7,404 nt of DNA from Deltaproteobacteria bacterium UBA796. Its GTDB lineage: Bacteria; Myxococcota_A; UBA796. Positions 1-5,964 of this stretch are shown here, in pieces. The notes under the pieces were generated by a model. That model did not search any database. It was not told the DNA's origin and saw only the letters and a list, made by a program, of their open reading frames with translations. The stretch spans positions 935 through 8,338 of the forward strand of contig DBIS01000118.1 in NCBI GenBank assembly GCA_002296975.1, read 5' to 3'. Position numbers and translations under genes: made by a program. Every line of letters begins with the position of its first letter. Position 1 is the first letter of the stretch.

Positions 1-1113
1 ACGTGTGCTCTTCGCTATGGCTACGTGCTGAAAATCACCGGTGTCGATAAAGACAAAGATGGACGTATCACGGCGTTACACGGTGACTATGACAAGGACA
101 CAAAAGGCGGAACAACCCCGGATGGACGCAAAATAAAGGGCACAATCCACTGGGTATGCGCCACAAAGGGTATCCAGGTTCCTGTTCACATCTACGACCG
201 CTTGTTCAAGGTTGCCAACCCCGATGGCACACAAGGCTCCCTCTCCGATCACATCAATCCAGACTCTTTGAAGGTCATCCAAGCCATCGTCGAACCGAGT
301 TTGGCCGACGCCCCCCGAGGAAGCCACTGGCAGTTTGAGCGGACCGGATATTTTGTGGTCGACGCCGTCGATGAGAACTTTCGTTTCAACAGAACAGTCA
401 GCTTAAAAGACTCTTGGAGCCCAACCAAGCAGTCAAAACAGCCCCCAGCTGTAGCCACAGCCCCCAAAGCCGCGAAAGCCCCAAAGCCTGATTCAGACAA
501 AAGCGAAGATGGTCGACGCAAACGAACACGGAAGGCCGCCACCGAGGCCCAGGCCCTACGCTTTGCCGAACAGCCAGAGCTCGCTGCACGTTTTGAGCGC
601 TATCAAAGGGAGTTGGGCCTCAGCGAAAGCGATGCCACAACCCTCACCAGCAACCGAGCCCTCTCGGATTTTTTCGACACCGCTGCCGCTTCGGGCGACA
701 ACCTAAACCAACTCGCAAACTGGACCATCAACGCGGTTTCCGCCTACACGAAAGAGCACGGGTTTTCTCAGCTCAAATGCAGCGGCCCTGACTTGGCTCA
801 ATTGGTGGCTTTGATCGCAGACGGCACCGTGTCCAGCAAGGGGGCCAAGAAGGTGTTTTCGACGCTCGCCACATCCGGTGGCCCCCCCGCAGCCATCATC
901 GAATCCTTAGGGCTGGCCCAAATCAGCGACGAAGCGACCATTCAAGGCTTTGTCGATGCCGTATTGGCCAACAACACCGCCAATGTTGAGGCATTTAGGG
1001 GCGGCAACCAACGCCTATTTGGCTTCTTTGTTGGGGCGGTGCTCAAGCAGTCCCAAGGCCGCGCTGCCCCCGCGGTGGTCAACCGGCTTTTGAAGCTGAG
1101 CTTAGGGACCTAA
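1..1113 (+). CDS. glnS: Glutaminyl-tRNA synthetase with fused GatB/YqeY-type tail (3' part)
   Basis: Only the C-terminal 370 residues are present; the frame is open at base 1, so the true start lies upstream, and the GTG at 25 is an internal Val codon. The enzyme charges tRNA-Gln with glutamine in the cytoplasm. Visible residues 1-140 match the GlnRS anticodon-binding beta-barrels: an LRYGYVLK start, then KGTIHWV, YDRLF, NPDSL, EPSLADA, QFERTGYF and FNRTVSLKDSW, after which E. coli GlnRS ends. Here about 230 more residues follow. A Pro/Ala/Lys-rich linker with a basic RRKRTRK patch covers about 141-180. A domain like the C-terminal part of GatB and YqeY follows, with ALIADGTVSSKGAKKVF, GLAQISDE, NNTANVEAFRGG, LFGFFVGAVLK and VVNRLLKLSL. 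The same fusion is known from Deinococcus, where the tail helps bind tRNA-Gln. The stop codon overlaps that of the convergent SGNH gene. Confidence 0.95.
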   Translation, partial: TCALRYGYVLKITGVDKDKDGRITALHGDYDKDTKGGTTPDGRKIKGTIHWVCATKGIQVPVHIYDRLFKVANPDGTQGSLSDHINPDSLKVIQAIVEPSLADAPRGSHWQFERTGYFVVDAVDENFRFNRTVSLKDSWSPTKQSKQPPAVATAPKAAKAPKPDSDKSEDGRRKRTRKAATEAQALRFAEQPELAARFERYQRELGLSESDATTLTSNRALSDFFDTAAASGDNLNQLANWTINAVSAYTKEHGFSQLKCSGPDLAQLVALIADGTVSSKGAKKVFSTLATSGGPPAAIIESLGLAQISDEATIQGFVDAVLANNTANVEAFRGGNQRLFGFFVGAVLKQSQGRAAPAVVNRLLKLSLGT

Positions 1114-1116
1114 AGC
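1100..1116. repeat. Short imperfect inverted repeat over convergent stop codons
   Basis: Arms TTAGG (1102-1106) and CCTAA (1109-1113) flank a GA centre. One further GC/GC pairing is possible outside them across a bulged A at 1114. The structure spans the TAA stop on the + strand (1111-1113) and the TAG stop on the - strand (complement of 1110-1112). Neither strand shows a following T tract, so it is not a canonical intrinsic terminator. It could still slow polymerases where two genes converge without any spacer. Chance occurrence is quite possible. Confidence 0.3.
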
Positions 1117-2117
1117 GCGAACCAGTCTTGGGGGACCGCGTCTGCGATGGCGGCATGACCGACAGAACTCGGATGAACCGGCAGTCGCCCGTCGCGTTTA
1201 AACCAGGCGCGCTCAACACCGAGCATGCTTTGGTGATCTGCCCCGTCGAATAGCCGTCTATTATCTATCCATCGCAGGCCAGCAGCCTCGAGGGCTCCCG
1301 CGATAATGTCCATATCGGCTGACAGCCAATCACAGTCCGTCCCGGGTTTTGGATTATCAGCGCACAGGCTCATTCCAGCAGGCGGGTTGAGCAGCCACAA
1401 ATCGACCACCGGCTTCAACCCTTCCAGTCCTGCAGCCAAGTTGGCGCGGGTATCAGGCGGGATCGTTCGGCCAGGGCGATCCACAGCCGACTTTGGCGCC
1501 CACATTGACCCCGGCTCGACAGCCAAAACCAAGGCCTGAAACCAAATCCAATTGGCCAAAAAACTATGACCCAACACAGCACCCACCGGCCCTGGAATCT
1601 GGCTGGGGTCGGCCCGCAGTTTTCCATCGGCCAACACCACTGCACGCTGTTCTAAATCATCAGCGAAAAATGCGATAACGACTTTATCAAAATGCTCGTT
1701 GGCCAAGTGGTGATGGACGGCCCGCATGACACCACAGTAGCCAGCAGCATTCACCCCTGCGTTAATGATCTCTACAGGCCGTGAGCGCGCCGCGGACAGC
1801 CGCTCCCCGATGGCGACGGCCCAGGTTTTCCCAGGCCGAACACCTGCACCAAGGGTCACAGAGTCTCCGGCCACCAGCAACTTGATGGGCTCAGCGTCCA
1901 AGTCGCGCCCCACCATCCAGGCCCATGCAGTGGGCGCCATGCCGTGTGGGTCCGCTTCGACACAACCAAGCTGATCGGGCTCTGTCGGGGTCACCCCAGG
2001 GCGGTCCACAGGAGAAAAAGCCTGAAAACCGGCCGATAAGCTGGGCAGGACGGGGTCGAGCCGAAGTAAACCCTCAGCCATGATGCCGCCGATAAGAACC
2101 AGCAGGAGCCAACGCAT
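1110..2117 (-). CDS. Exported SGNH/GDSL hydrolase-like protein
   Basis: The product has 335 residues. Residues 3-15 form a hydrophobic signal peptide or membrane anchor, so the catalytic part probably lies in the periplasm; four Cys after it (52, 128, 252, 262) could form disulphides. Block I is AGDSVTLGAG with predicted nucleophile Ser86. Block II is NAGVNAAGY (119-127). At block III, where many members have GxND, this protein has FFADD (150-154). The C-terminal His is His315 in LPVHPSSVGH, but the usual Asp three residues before it is Leu312, and the nearest Asp (309) is at -6. Members act as esterases, lipases or O-acetyl esterases on lipids or glycans; the substrate here cannot be named. 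The ATG overlaps the sixA stop by one base (TGATG) and has no clear Shine-Dalgarno sequence, suggesting coupled translation as the third gene of the hemF unit. Fold assignment is good; activity is uncertain. Confidence 0.8.
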   Translation of the reverse strand: MRWLLLVLIGGIMAEGLLRLDPVLPSLSAGFQAFSPVDRPGVTPTEPDQLGCVEADPHGMAPTAWAWMVGRDLDAEPIKLLVAGDSVTLGAGVRPGKTWAVAIGERLSAARSRPVEIINAGVNAAGYCGVMRAVHHHLANEHFDKVVIAFFADDLEQRAVVLADGKLRADPSQIPGPVGAVLGHSFLANWIWFQALVLAVEPGSMWAPKSAVDRPGRTIPPDTRANLAAGLEGLKPVVDLWLLNPPAGMSLCADNPKPGTDCDWLSADMDIIAGALEAAGLRWIDNRRLFDGADHQSMLGVERAWFKRDGRLPVHPSSVGHAAIADAVPQDWFAL

Positions 2118-2584
2118 CAGGTCGTCATCAGCTCATCAGGACGCCAGACCCCCAACACTGTGGACTCCTGGTTTGGAATAATCACCGCGTGGGCGACCGC
2201 ACCGGCAGGCAGGGCTACGATATTGCCCGCGATATTGGAGACGGTGGTCTCTAAACCTGGATTGTGTCCCACCACGAGCAAGGGGTCAGCCTGCCCACCA
2301 TGGGTGTGAATCGTCTCTAAGATGGTCATGGGGCTCGCCAGATACAAGGCTTTGACCACCTTCACCTCGACTGGGCCAAAGATACTCAACAACAACTCAA
2401 CCGTCTGCTGCGTTCGCTTAGCCGGTGACACCAAAATTAGCTTTGGAACTATGTTTTCCTCCACCATCAACTCAGCCATCCGAGGCACAACCCCGGAGCC
2501 AAAAATGCTCAACTCCCGTTTTTTGTCTTGGGAAACCGAGGTGGCGGCGATCGCTTGACCATGACGCATCAAAATTAAATTCAT
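2117..2584 (-). CDS. sixA: Phosphohistidine phosphatase SixA
   Basis: This is a 155-residue cytoplasmic histidine phosphatase of the short SixA type (E. coli SixA has about 160 residues). SixA removes phosphate from phosphohistidine; in E. coli it acts on the ArcB HPt domain and the nitrogen phosphotransferase system. The N-terminus MRHGQA carries the catalytic Arg7-His8-Gly9 motif. SPAKRTQQT (53-61) supplies the second phosphate-binding Arg57. VVGHNPGLE (104-112) supplies His107 and is the typical SixA signature. The ATG overlaps the hemF stop by 4 bases (ATGA) with no convincing ribosome binding site of its own, so it is probably translated by coupling to hemF. Its stop overlaps the start of the SGNH gene. 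The partner phosphorelay protein is not in the window. A general small-molecule phosphatase of the same superfamily is less likely, given the length and the GHNP motif. Confidence 0.9.
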   Translation of the reverse strand: MNLILMRHGQAIAATSVSQDKKRELSIFGSGVVPRMAELMVEENIVPKLILVSPAKRTQQTVELLLSIFGPVEVKVVKALYLASPMTILETIHTHGGQADPLLVVGHNPGLETTVSNIAGNIVALPAGAVAHAVIIPNQESTVLGVWRPDELMTT

Positions 2585-3495
2585 GCGCTTGCGACCCAGT
2601 CTTGCCGCTTCAGGAAATGCTCAAGCAGTGCCGCCTCTGGACTGCCTGGCTCTGCGGTGTAGCCATATTGCCAGCTCACCGCTGGAGGCATCGAGCACAT
2701 GACCGCTTCGATCCGTCGCCCGGACTGAATGCCGTACTGTGTCCCCCGGTCAATCAACAGGTTGAACTCCACATATCGCCCTCGGCGCATCAACTGAAAA
2801 TCTCGTTCACGCGCCGAATATTCGGTATTTTTACGGCGCTCTAAAATGGGCACATAGGCCCCTAAGAAACTGTTTGCGATGGCTTGAAAAAAAGCGAAAC
2901 TACTGTCCCAATCGCCCAAGCTAAAGTCATCGAAAAATATGCCGCCAATGCCCCTGGCTTCGTTTCTGTGGGGGAGGAAAAAATAATCATCACAGGCTGC
3001 TTTTAGCTGCGGATACAGGGCGGTACCGAAAGGGTCGCAGACTTGCTTCGCCGTTTTGTGGAAGTGAATTGCATCGTCGTCAAAACCATAAAATGGGGTG
3101 AGGTCATAGCCGCCCCCAAACCACCACACGGGCTCCTCACCCTTTTTGGTGGCGACAAAACAACGAAAATTGGCATGGGTCGTTGGCGCATATGGATTTT
3201 TCGGATGCACGATCAACGATAAAGAAACGGCCTCAAAGGCTCGCCCGGCCAAATGGGGGCGGCGTGCTGTGGCCGCATCCGGCAAACGCTCACCCATGGA
3301 GTGGCTAAAATTGACGCCCGCACGCTCGATATGAGCCCCCCCAGCCATCACAGATGGGGCACTGATCCCACCATTTTCGGTGCCTTGTGTGTACTCGGTA
3401 AATACCGCCTCGCCATCGACTGCCTCTAAACCTGAGCAGATGGTTTTTTGCAGTGAGCGAAGAAAATCTCGTACTTGTGTTGGATCAGCAGACAT
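2581..3495 (-). CDS. hemF: Oxygen-dependent coproporphyrinogen III oxidase
   Basis: HemF oxidatively decarboxylates two propionate side chains of coproporphyrinogen III to vinyls, using O2, to give protoporphyrinogen IX in haem synthesis. It is a cytoplasmic homodimer. The 304 residues align end to end with the roughly 299-residue E. coli enzyme, without gaps through the core. The four conserved His are present at 97, 107, 146 and 176, one residue offset from E. coli 96, 106, 145 and 175. Strong signatures are RAGVNFSH, WWFGGGYDLTPFY (124-136), HRNEARGIGGIFFDD (176-190), RRGRYVEFNL and GSPEAALLEHFLKRQDWV. The start is supported by AGAGG six bases upstream of the ATG. It appears to be the first gene of a unit with sixA and the SGNH gene, and is divergent from truC. 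Its promoter must lie in the 31-base gap or inside truC. It implies aerobic growth. Confidence 0.97.
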   Translation of the reverse strand: MSADPTQVRDFLRSLQKTICSGLEAVDGEAVFTEYTQGTENGGISAPSVMAGGAHIERAGVNFSHSMGERLPDAATARRPHLAGRAFEAVSLSLIVHPKNPYAPTTHANFRCFVATKKGEEPVWWFGGGYDLTPFYGFDDDAIHFHKTAKQVCDPFGTALYPQLKAACDDYFFLPHRNEARGIGGIFFDDFSLGDWDSSFAFFQAIANSFLGAYVPILERRKNTEYSARERDFQLMRRGRYVEFNLLIDRGTQYGIQSGRRIEAVMCSMPPAVSWQYGYTAEPGSPEAALLEHFLKRQDWVASA

Positions 3496-3526
3496 GGGTG
3501 GCCTCTAACGTGGTTAGACATCGGCT
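3496..3526. other. 31-base divergent gap between hemF and truC
   Basis: The gap holds the hemF ribosome binding site but is too short for two complete non-overlapping promoters, so at least one promoter must extend into the opposite gene. I see no convincing -35/-10 pair and no operator-like palindrome in it. On the truC side there is no purine-rich Shine-Dalgarno sequence. Confidence 0.5.
3502..3506 (-). promoter_or_regulatory. Ribosome binding site of hemF
   Basis: On the - strand AGAGG lies six bases before the ATG at 3495. It is the only good purine-rich site in the gap and fixes the hemF start, in agreement with the length of the family. Confidence 0.65.
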
Positions 3527-4318
3527 GTGTTTGAGCAATGTCCACTCCCTGTACTCGATGAGACCGACGATTGGATCGTTGTGGCAAAGCCGCCCAGGCT
3601 GATAGTGCATCGTAATGCGCACCATCGTTATGCCCAGGCGTGCTTGCAATGGGTCCGCGACCAAGTAGGCGACCATGTCTACCCGATCCACCGCCTGGAT
3701 TTTCAGGCCTCTGGGTGCTTGCTGTTCGCTAAAAAGCAGGAATGGGCCGCACCACTTCAACTCGCCCTCACCAACGGGAAAAAAACCTATATCGCCTTTG
3801 TACGGGGGTATTTCCCACACGACGAACCCATCACCATCACCACCCCGATGAAGAACGACAAGGGCATCCTCAAGCAGGCTGAGAGTGTGGTGGACTGTAT
3901 CGGCCGCTCCCATGAGCCACGGTGTTCGCTGCTGCGTGTTCACCCAAAAACCGGACGATTTCATCAAGTCAGGCGCCATGTCCGCGACCTTTACCACCCC
4001 ATTATCGGAGACTCCGATCACGGTGACTCCAAAATCAACCGATGGTGGCGCGAGAACAGCTTGGCCAATCGCCTGGGACTTCATTGCTTGCGCATGGTTT
4101 TGCCCTTGCCAGATGGCGACGAGCTCAGGGTGGAGTCCCCCCTCTTCGAGGACCAGTATGCCCTCTTCCAAACGCAACCATGGTGGGACGACATCATTCG
4201 CGCCGAGCCCGCCATCGCCCGTCCGCCCTTGGCCTTGCCGATCATCATTCCAGAGGACGAAGATCCCGACGAAGCGCCAAACGGAAGCCCGTCAGTCGAC
4301 GCTCAAAATAAGCGATAA
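3527..4318 (+). CDS. truC: RluA-family pseudouridine synthase, TruC-like (tRNA U65)
   Basis: The protein has 263 residues, close to E. coli TruC (about 260), which makes pseudouridine at position 65 of tRNAs. The order of motifs follows TruC: VVAKPPRLIVHRN (18-30), IHRLDFQASGCLLFAKK (54-70) with catalytic Asp58, KKTYIAFVRGYFP (85-97), HPKTGRFHQVRRH (139-151) and YHPIIGDSDHGD (156-167). The usual Thr of the HRLDxxTSG motif is Ala61 here. The RNA-binding S4 domain of many RluA-family enzymes is absent, as in TruC. The last 35 residues are Pro- and Glu/Asp-rich and look disordered. The start is GTG: an in-frame TAG at 3515-3517 bars anything further upstream, and no later start keeps the KPP motif. 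No Shine-Dalgarno sequence precedes it. The 3' end overlaps the convergent phosphodiesterase gene by 27 bases. The family is certain; the exact target position is inferred. Confidence 0.9.
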   Translation: MFEQCPLPVLDETDDWIVVAKPPRLIVHRNAHHRYAQACLQWVRDQVGDHVYPIHRLDFQASGCLLFAKKQEWAAPLQLALTNGKKTYIAFVRGYFPHDEPITITTPMKNDKGILKQAESVVDCIGRSHEPRCSLLRVHPKTGRFHQVRRHVRDLYHPIIGDSDHGDSKINRWWRENSLANRLGLHCLRMVLPLPDGDELRVESPLFEDQYALFQTQPWWDDIIRAEPAIARPPLALPIIIPEDEDPDEAPNGSPSVDAQNKR

Positions 4319-5890
4319 ATTATCGGCGTATCCATCGTTATAGCCCGCACTTTGGCTGAAAAGTACGGTCACCCGCGCCGAGCGGACAAACGGTGGAACA
4401 CCACCACGAACAGCGCTGTAGAAAAGCCCGGTCTCATCACCCCGCTCTGTTGCCGAGATGGCCTCGAGCACACCCGATTCCACGACCACACCTGAATTAT
4501 CAAACAGCTCCAATTTGAACTCAGCCCGATCTTCTTGGTCTGCATACCCGCCGAGCCATGCCGCTAAGTCGTACCGCAGGCCGCCTTCATCAATCAGTTC
4601 GCTCAGGCCCGAGATATCGATATTTTGAACAATCTCAGTGTCGCTTCCCGTGCCACCGCCACAAAAGAAGTTGTCGCCACGGGCCGTCGGTCCTGGCCCG
4701 CCTTCGCTCGGAAACCCCTCGCCCCCATATCGAATGGCCGTGGCGTAGCCCTCATCCTCCCAGCCGGGCAAAGCAGCATCGGGAAAAAAGTAGGAATATC
4801 CCCGCTCCATCTCGGCACCCGCGTTGACGATGAGGTTCGCCCCAAGGACTGGGTCTGGTGGAGCGCTCGGGCCCAGACCAACCGCCTCCCCATCGAGCCC
4901 CCAGGCCAAATCAGGAACAATCTCAAGATGGGCGAGCGCTGTGCTGACAACACTGACGGTGTCTGGTGGTGGCCAGATTGGGCCGGGTACGGCGCTTCCT
5001 CCCCACACAAATAAGGGCACCCTTCGGTGTTCAGGAATATTGTCTCCATGACCAAAGCCAGAGCCAGCGTGATCAGTAGAAATGATGACCATCCAGTCTT
5101 CTGTGGCCTCAGATTCGGCTGTTCGGTTGGCCACAGCCTCGAGTACCTGGCCGATTTGTTCATCGATGAGCGCCATGGCTGCCACATATTCTAAGACCTC
5201 AGGGTCAAAGCCATATTGATGGCCGGCGGTGTCTAAATCCGAGAGCATCCACACCACGACATCGAGTGAGGTCGTCAACAGGTCGTGCGCCAGTTGGGTG
5301 GTGGTCTTCGCGTCACCCTCGTCACTCGTATAGTCGTGGAAAACAGCAATATCGGCCAAAGCGCCTCCTTCCAGAGGCAGTAAAAACATGGGGGCCCAAG
5401 TGTGGTAGGCCCCGGTCATCAATTCCGGCGCGGCGTCGTCCAACAATGAAAACCAGTACGGGTAATTTTCATAATTATGCCCTTCAAAACTGTTATTATC
5501 GACACCGTGCTTATCTCGATGGACACCGGTAACAAAGGTCGACTGGCCCGATCCGCTGATGGTCGTGTCCTCCACACGGGCCTCAAGACTATAGGCTGAA
5601 TCGGCCCAAAGTCGGTCTAAATTGGGAGTGTGAGCGGCAGCGATGACGTCCGGTCGCCAGCCATCAACCATGATGGAAAGCACTTTCTTCTGGGTGTCCG
5701 TCTCTGGACCCACCAGAGGGCTGCCTGTGTCTCTGGAAGCCCCTGTGTCTCCGGAAGCCCCTGTGTCTCCGGAAGATTTTATGTCTCCGGACGCTCCTGT
5801 GTCTGGCCGGACGCCTGGATCACCATTGGGCTTGGGCCCACCGCCACAGGCGACAATCAGCCCAAAAATCAAATATCCCAAAACACGCAT
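4292..5890 (-). CDS. Lipoprotein phosphodiesterase/phosphatase of the alkaline phosphatase superfamily
   Basis: The protein has 532 residues from the ATG at 5890; a GTG directly before it (5893) is too close to the GAGGTGA ribosome site. Residues 1-15 are a lipoprotein signal (LGYLIFGLIVAC, lipidated Cys15). An Asp/Thr/Gly/Ser-rich linker covers about 19-66. The catalytic domain, about 69-330, resembles nucleotide pyrophosphatase/type I phosphodiesterases. Asp76 lies in SIMVDG. The predicted nucleophile is Ser112, ten residues before the Gly of FVTG, the spacing seen for Ser102 in alkaline phosphatase. DTAGHQYG supplies Asp220 and His224, STDHAG supplies Asp273 and His274, and GHG supplies His281. 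All expected metal ligands are therefore present. Residues about 350-532 look like a beta-sandwich, carbohydrate-binding-type module (NLIVNAGAE start, LAAWLGGY, YNDGYADNLSL near the end). It probably hydrolyses a phosphate ester in the periplasm or at the cell surface; the substrate is unknown. Confidence 0.85.
   Translation of the reverse strand: MRVLGYLIFGLIVACGGGPKPNGDPGVRPDTGASGDIKSSGDTGASGDTGASRDTGSPLVGPETDTQKKVLSIMVDGWRPDVIAAAHTPNLDRLWADSAYSLEARVEDTTISGSGQSTFVTGVHRDKHGVDNNSFEGHNYENYPYWFSLLDDAAPELMTGAYHTWAPMFLLPLEGGALADIAVFHDYTSDEGDAKTTTQLAHDLLTTSLDVVVWMLSDLDTAGHQYGFDPEVLEYVAAMALIDEQIGQVLEAVANRTAESEATEDWMVIISTDHAGSGFGHGDNIPEHRRVPLFVWGGSAVPGPIWPPPDTVSVVSTALAHLEIVPDLAWGLDGEAVGLGPSAPPDPVLGANLIVNAGAEMERGYSYFFPDAALPGWEDEGYATAIRYGGEGFPSEGGPGPTARGDNFFCGGGTGSDTEIVQNIDISGLSELIDEGGLRYDLAAWLGGYADQEDRAEFKLELFDNSGVVVESGVLEAISATERGDETGLFYSAVRGGVPPFVRSARVTVLFSQSAGYNDGYADNLSLILSVD
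4313..4325. repeat. 13-base palindrome at the truC stop codon
   Basis: CGATAA and TTATCG form perfect six-base arms around a single A. The left arm contains the truC TAA stop (4316-4318), and the whole element lies inside the 3' end of the opposing lipoprotein gene. Just upstream, CGCT (4300-4303) and AGCG (4311-4314) could form a competing four-base-pair stem. There is no T tract, so a standard terminator is not supported; a protein site or a weak bidirectional pause element is possible. Confidence 0.35.
5725..5804 (-). repeat. 18-base tandem repeat in lipoprotein linker
   Basis: Units lie at 5725-5742, 5743-5760, 5761-5778 and 5779-5796, with a partial unit at 5797-5804. The first two units differ at one position (TCT against TCC); the others have drifted further. 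Read on the - strand, the in-frame unit encodes Gly-Ala-Ser-Gly-Asp-Thr, giving a hydrophilic spacer between the lipidated N-terminus and the enzyme domain. An 18-base period keeps the frame whenever copies are gained or lost, so length variation between strains is expected. Confidence 0.9.
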
Positions 5891-5893
5891 CAC

Positions 5894-5900
5894 TCACCTC
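5894..5900 (-). promoter_or_regulatory. Ribosome binding site of the leftward lipoprotein gene
   Basis: GAGGTGA on the - strand is a seven-base match to the anti-Shine-Dalgarno complement. The ATG at 5890 lies six bases after its GAGG core, whereas the adjacent GTG at 5893 would be only three bases away. This decides the start in favour of the ATG. Confidence 0.7.
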
Positions 5901-5951
5901 ATCAGTCGCCCTTATTCTAATCTTAGGCGCTGGGGTAAACTGCTGTGACCT

Positions 5952-5956
5952 AGGAG
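5952..5956 (+). promoter_or_regulatory. Ribosome binding site of the rightward sulfatase-like gene
   Basis: AGGAG lies eight bases before the ATG at 5965. The frame is open further upstream, so this site and the lipoprotein signal that follows are what fix the start. Confidence 0.75.
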
Positions 5957-5964
5957 AGGGCGCG

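Larger units (their letters stand above)
5891..5964. other. 74-base divergent gap between two lipoprotein genes
   Basis: The gap carries a ribosome binding site at each end, and must hold the promoters of both genes if neither lies inside a coding region. On the - strand a TAGAAT hexamer (complement of about 5914-5919) could be a -10 element, but no -35 box stands at good spacing. On the + strand TAAACT near 5936 is a weak -10 candidate, also without a good -35. I see no clear operator palindrome. Confidence 0.4.

Noticed and set aside
25..27. GTG as a possible start of a stand-alone anticodon-binding/YqeY protein.
   Set aside because: The frame is open to base 1 and the upstream codons (LRYGY) continue the GlnRS fold, so this is an internal codon.
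1100..1116. Intrinsic terminator shared by glnS and the SGNH gene.
   Set aside because: The stem is short and bulged, and neither strand has a T tract after it.
2425..2844. A 139-codon + strand open frame across the hemF/sixA junction.
   Set aside because: Both strands cannot easily code here; hemF and sixA are certain from conserved motifs, and this frame has no family features or ribosome site.
3485..4177. A 230-codon open frame on the - strand, antisense to truC and reaching into the start of hemF.
   Set aside because: It lies wholly opposite well-conserved truC motifs, its translation has no recognisable domain, and a long open complementary frame is common opposite coding sequence. hemF has its own good start.
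4603..5187. A 194-codon open frame on the - strand in another frame of the lipoprotein phosphodiesterase.
   Set aside because: The phosphodiesterase frame carries all catalytic motifs and a contiguous C-terminal module; the alternative frame is low-complexity without motifs.
5725..5804. Tandem repeat considered as a CRISPR-like array or iteron.
   Set aside because: Units are directly adjacent without spacers and keep the reading frame of a lipoprotein linker.
5891..5964. Promoters for both divergent lipoprotein genes.
   Set aside because: Candidate -10 hexamers (TAGAAT on -, TAAACT on +) lack a -35 partner at 16-18 bases, so I do not call promoters here.
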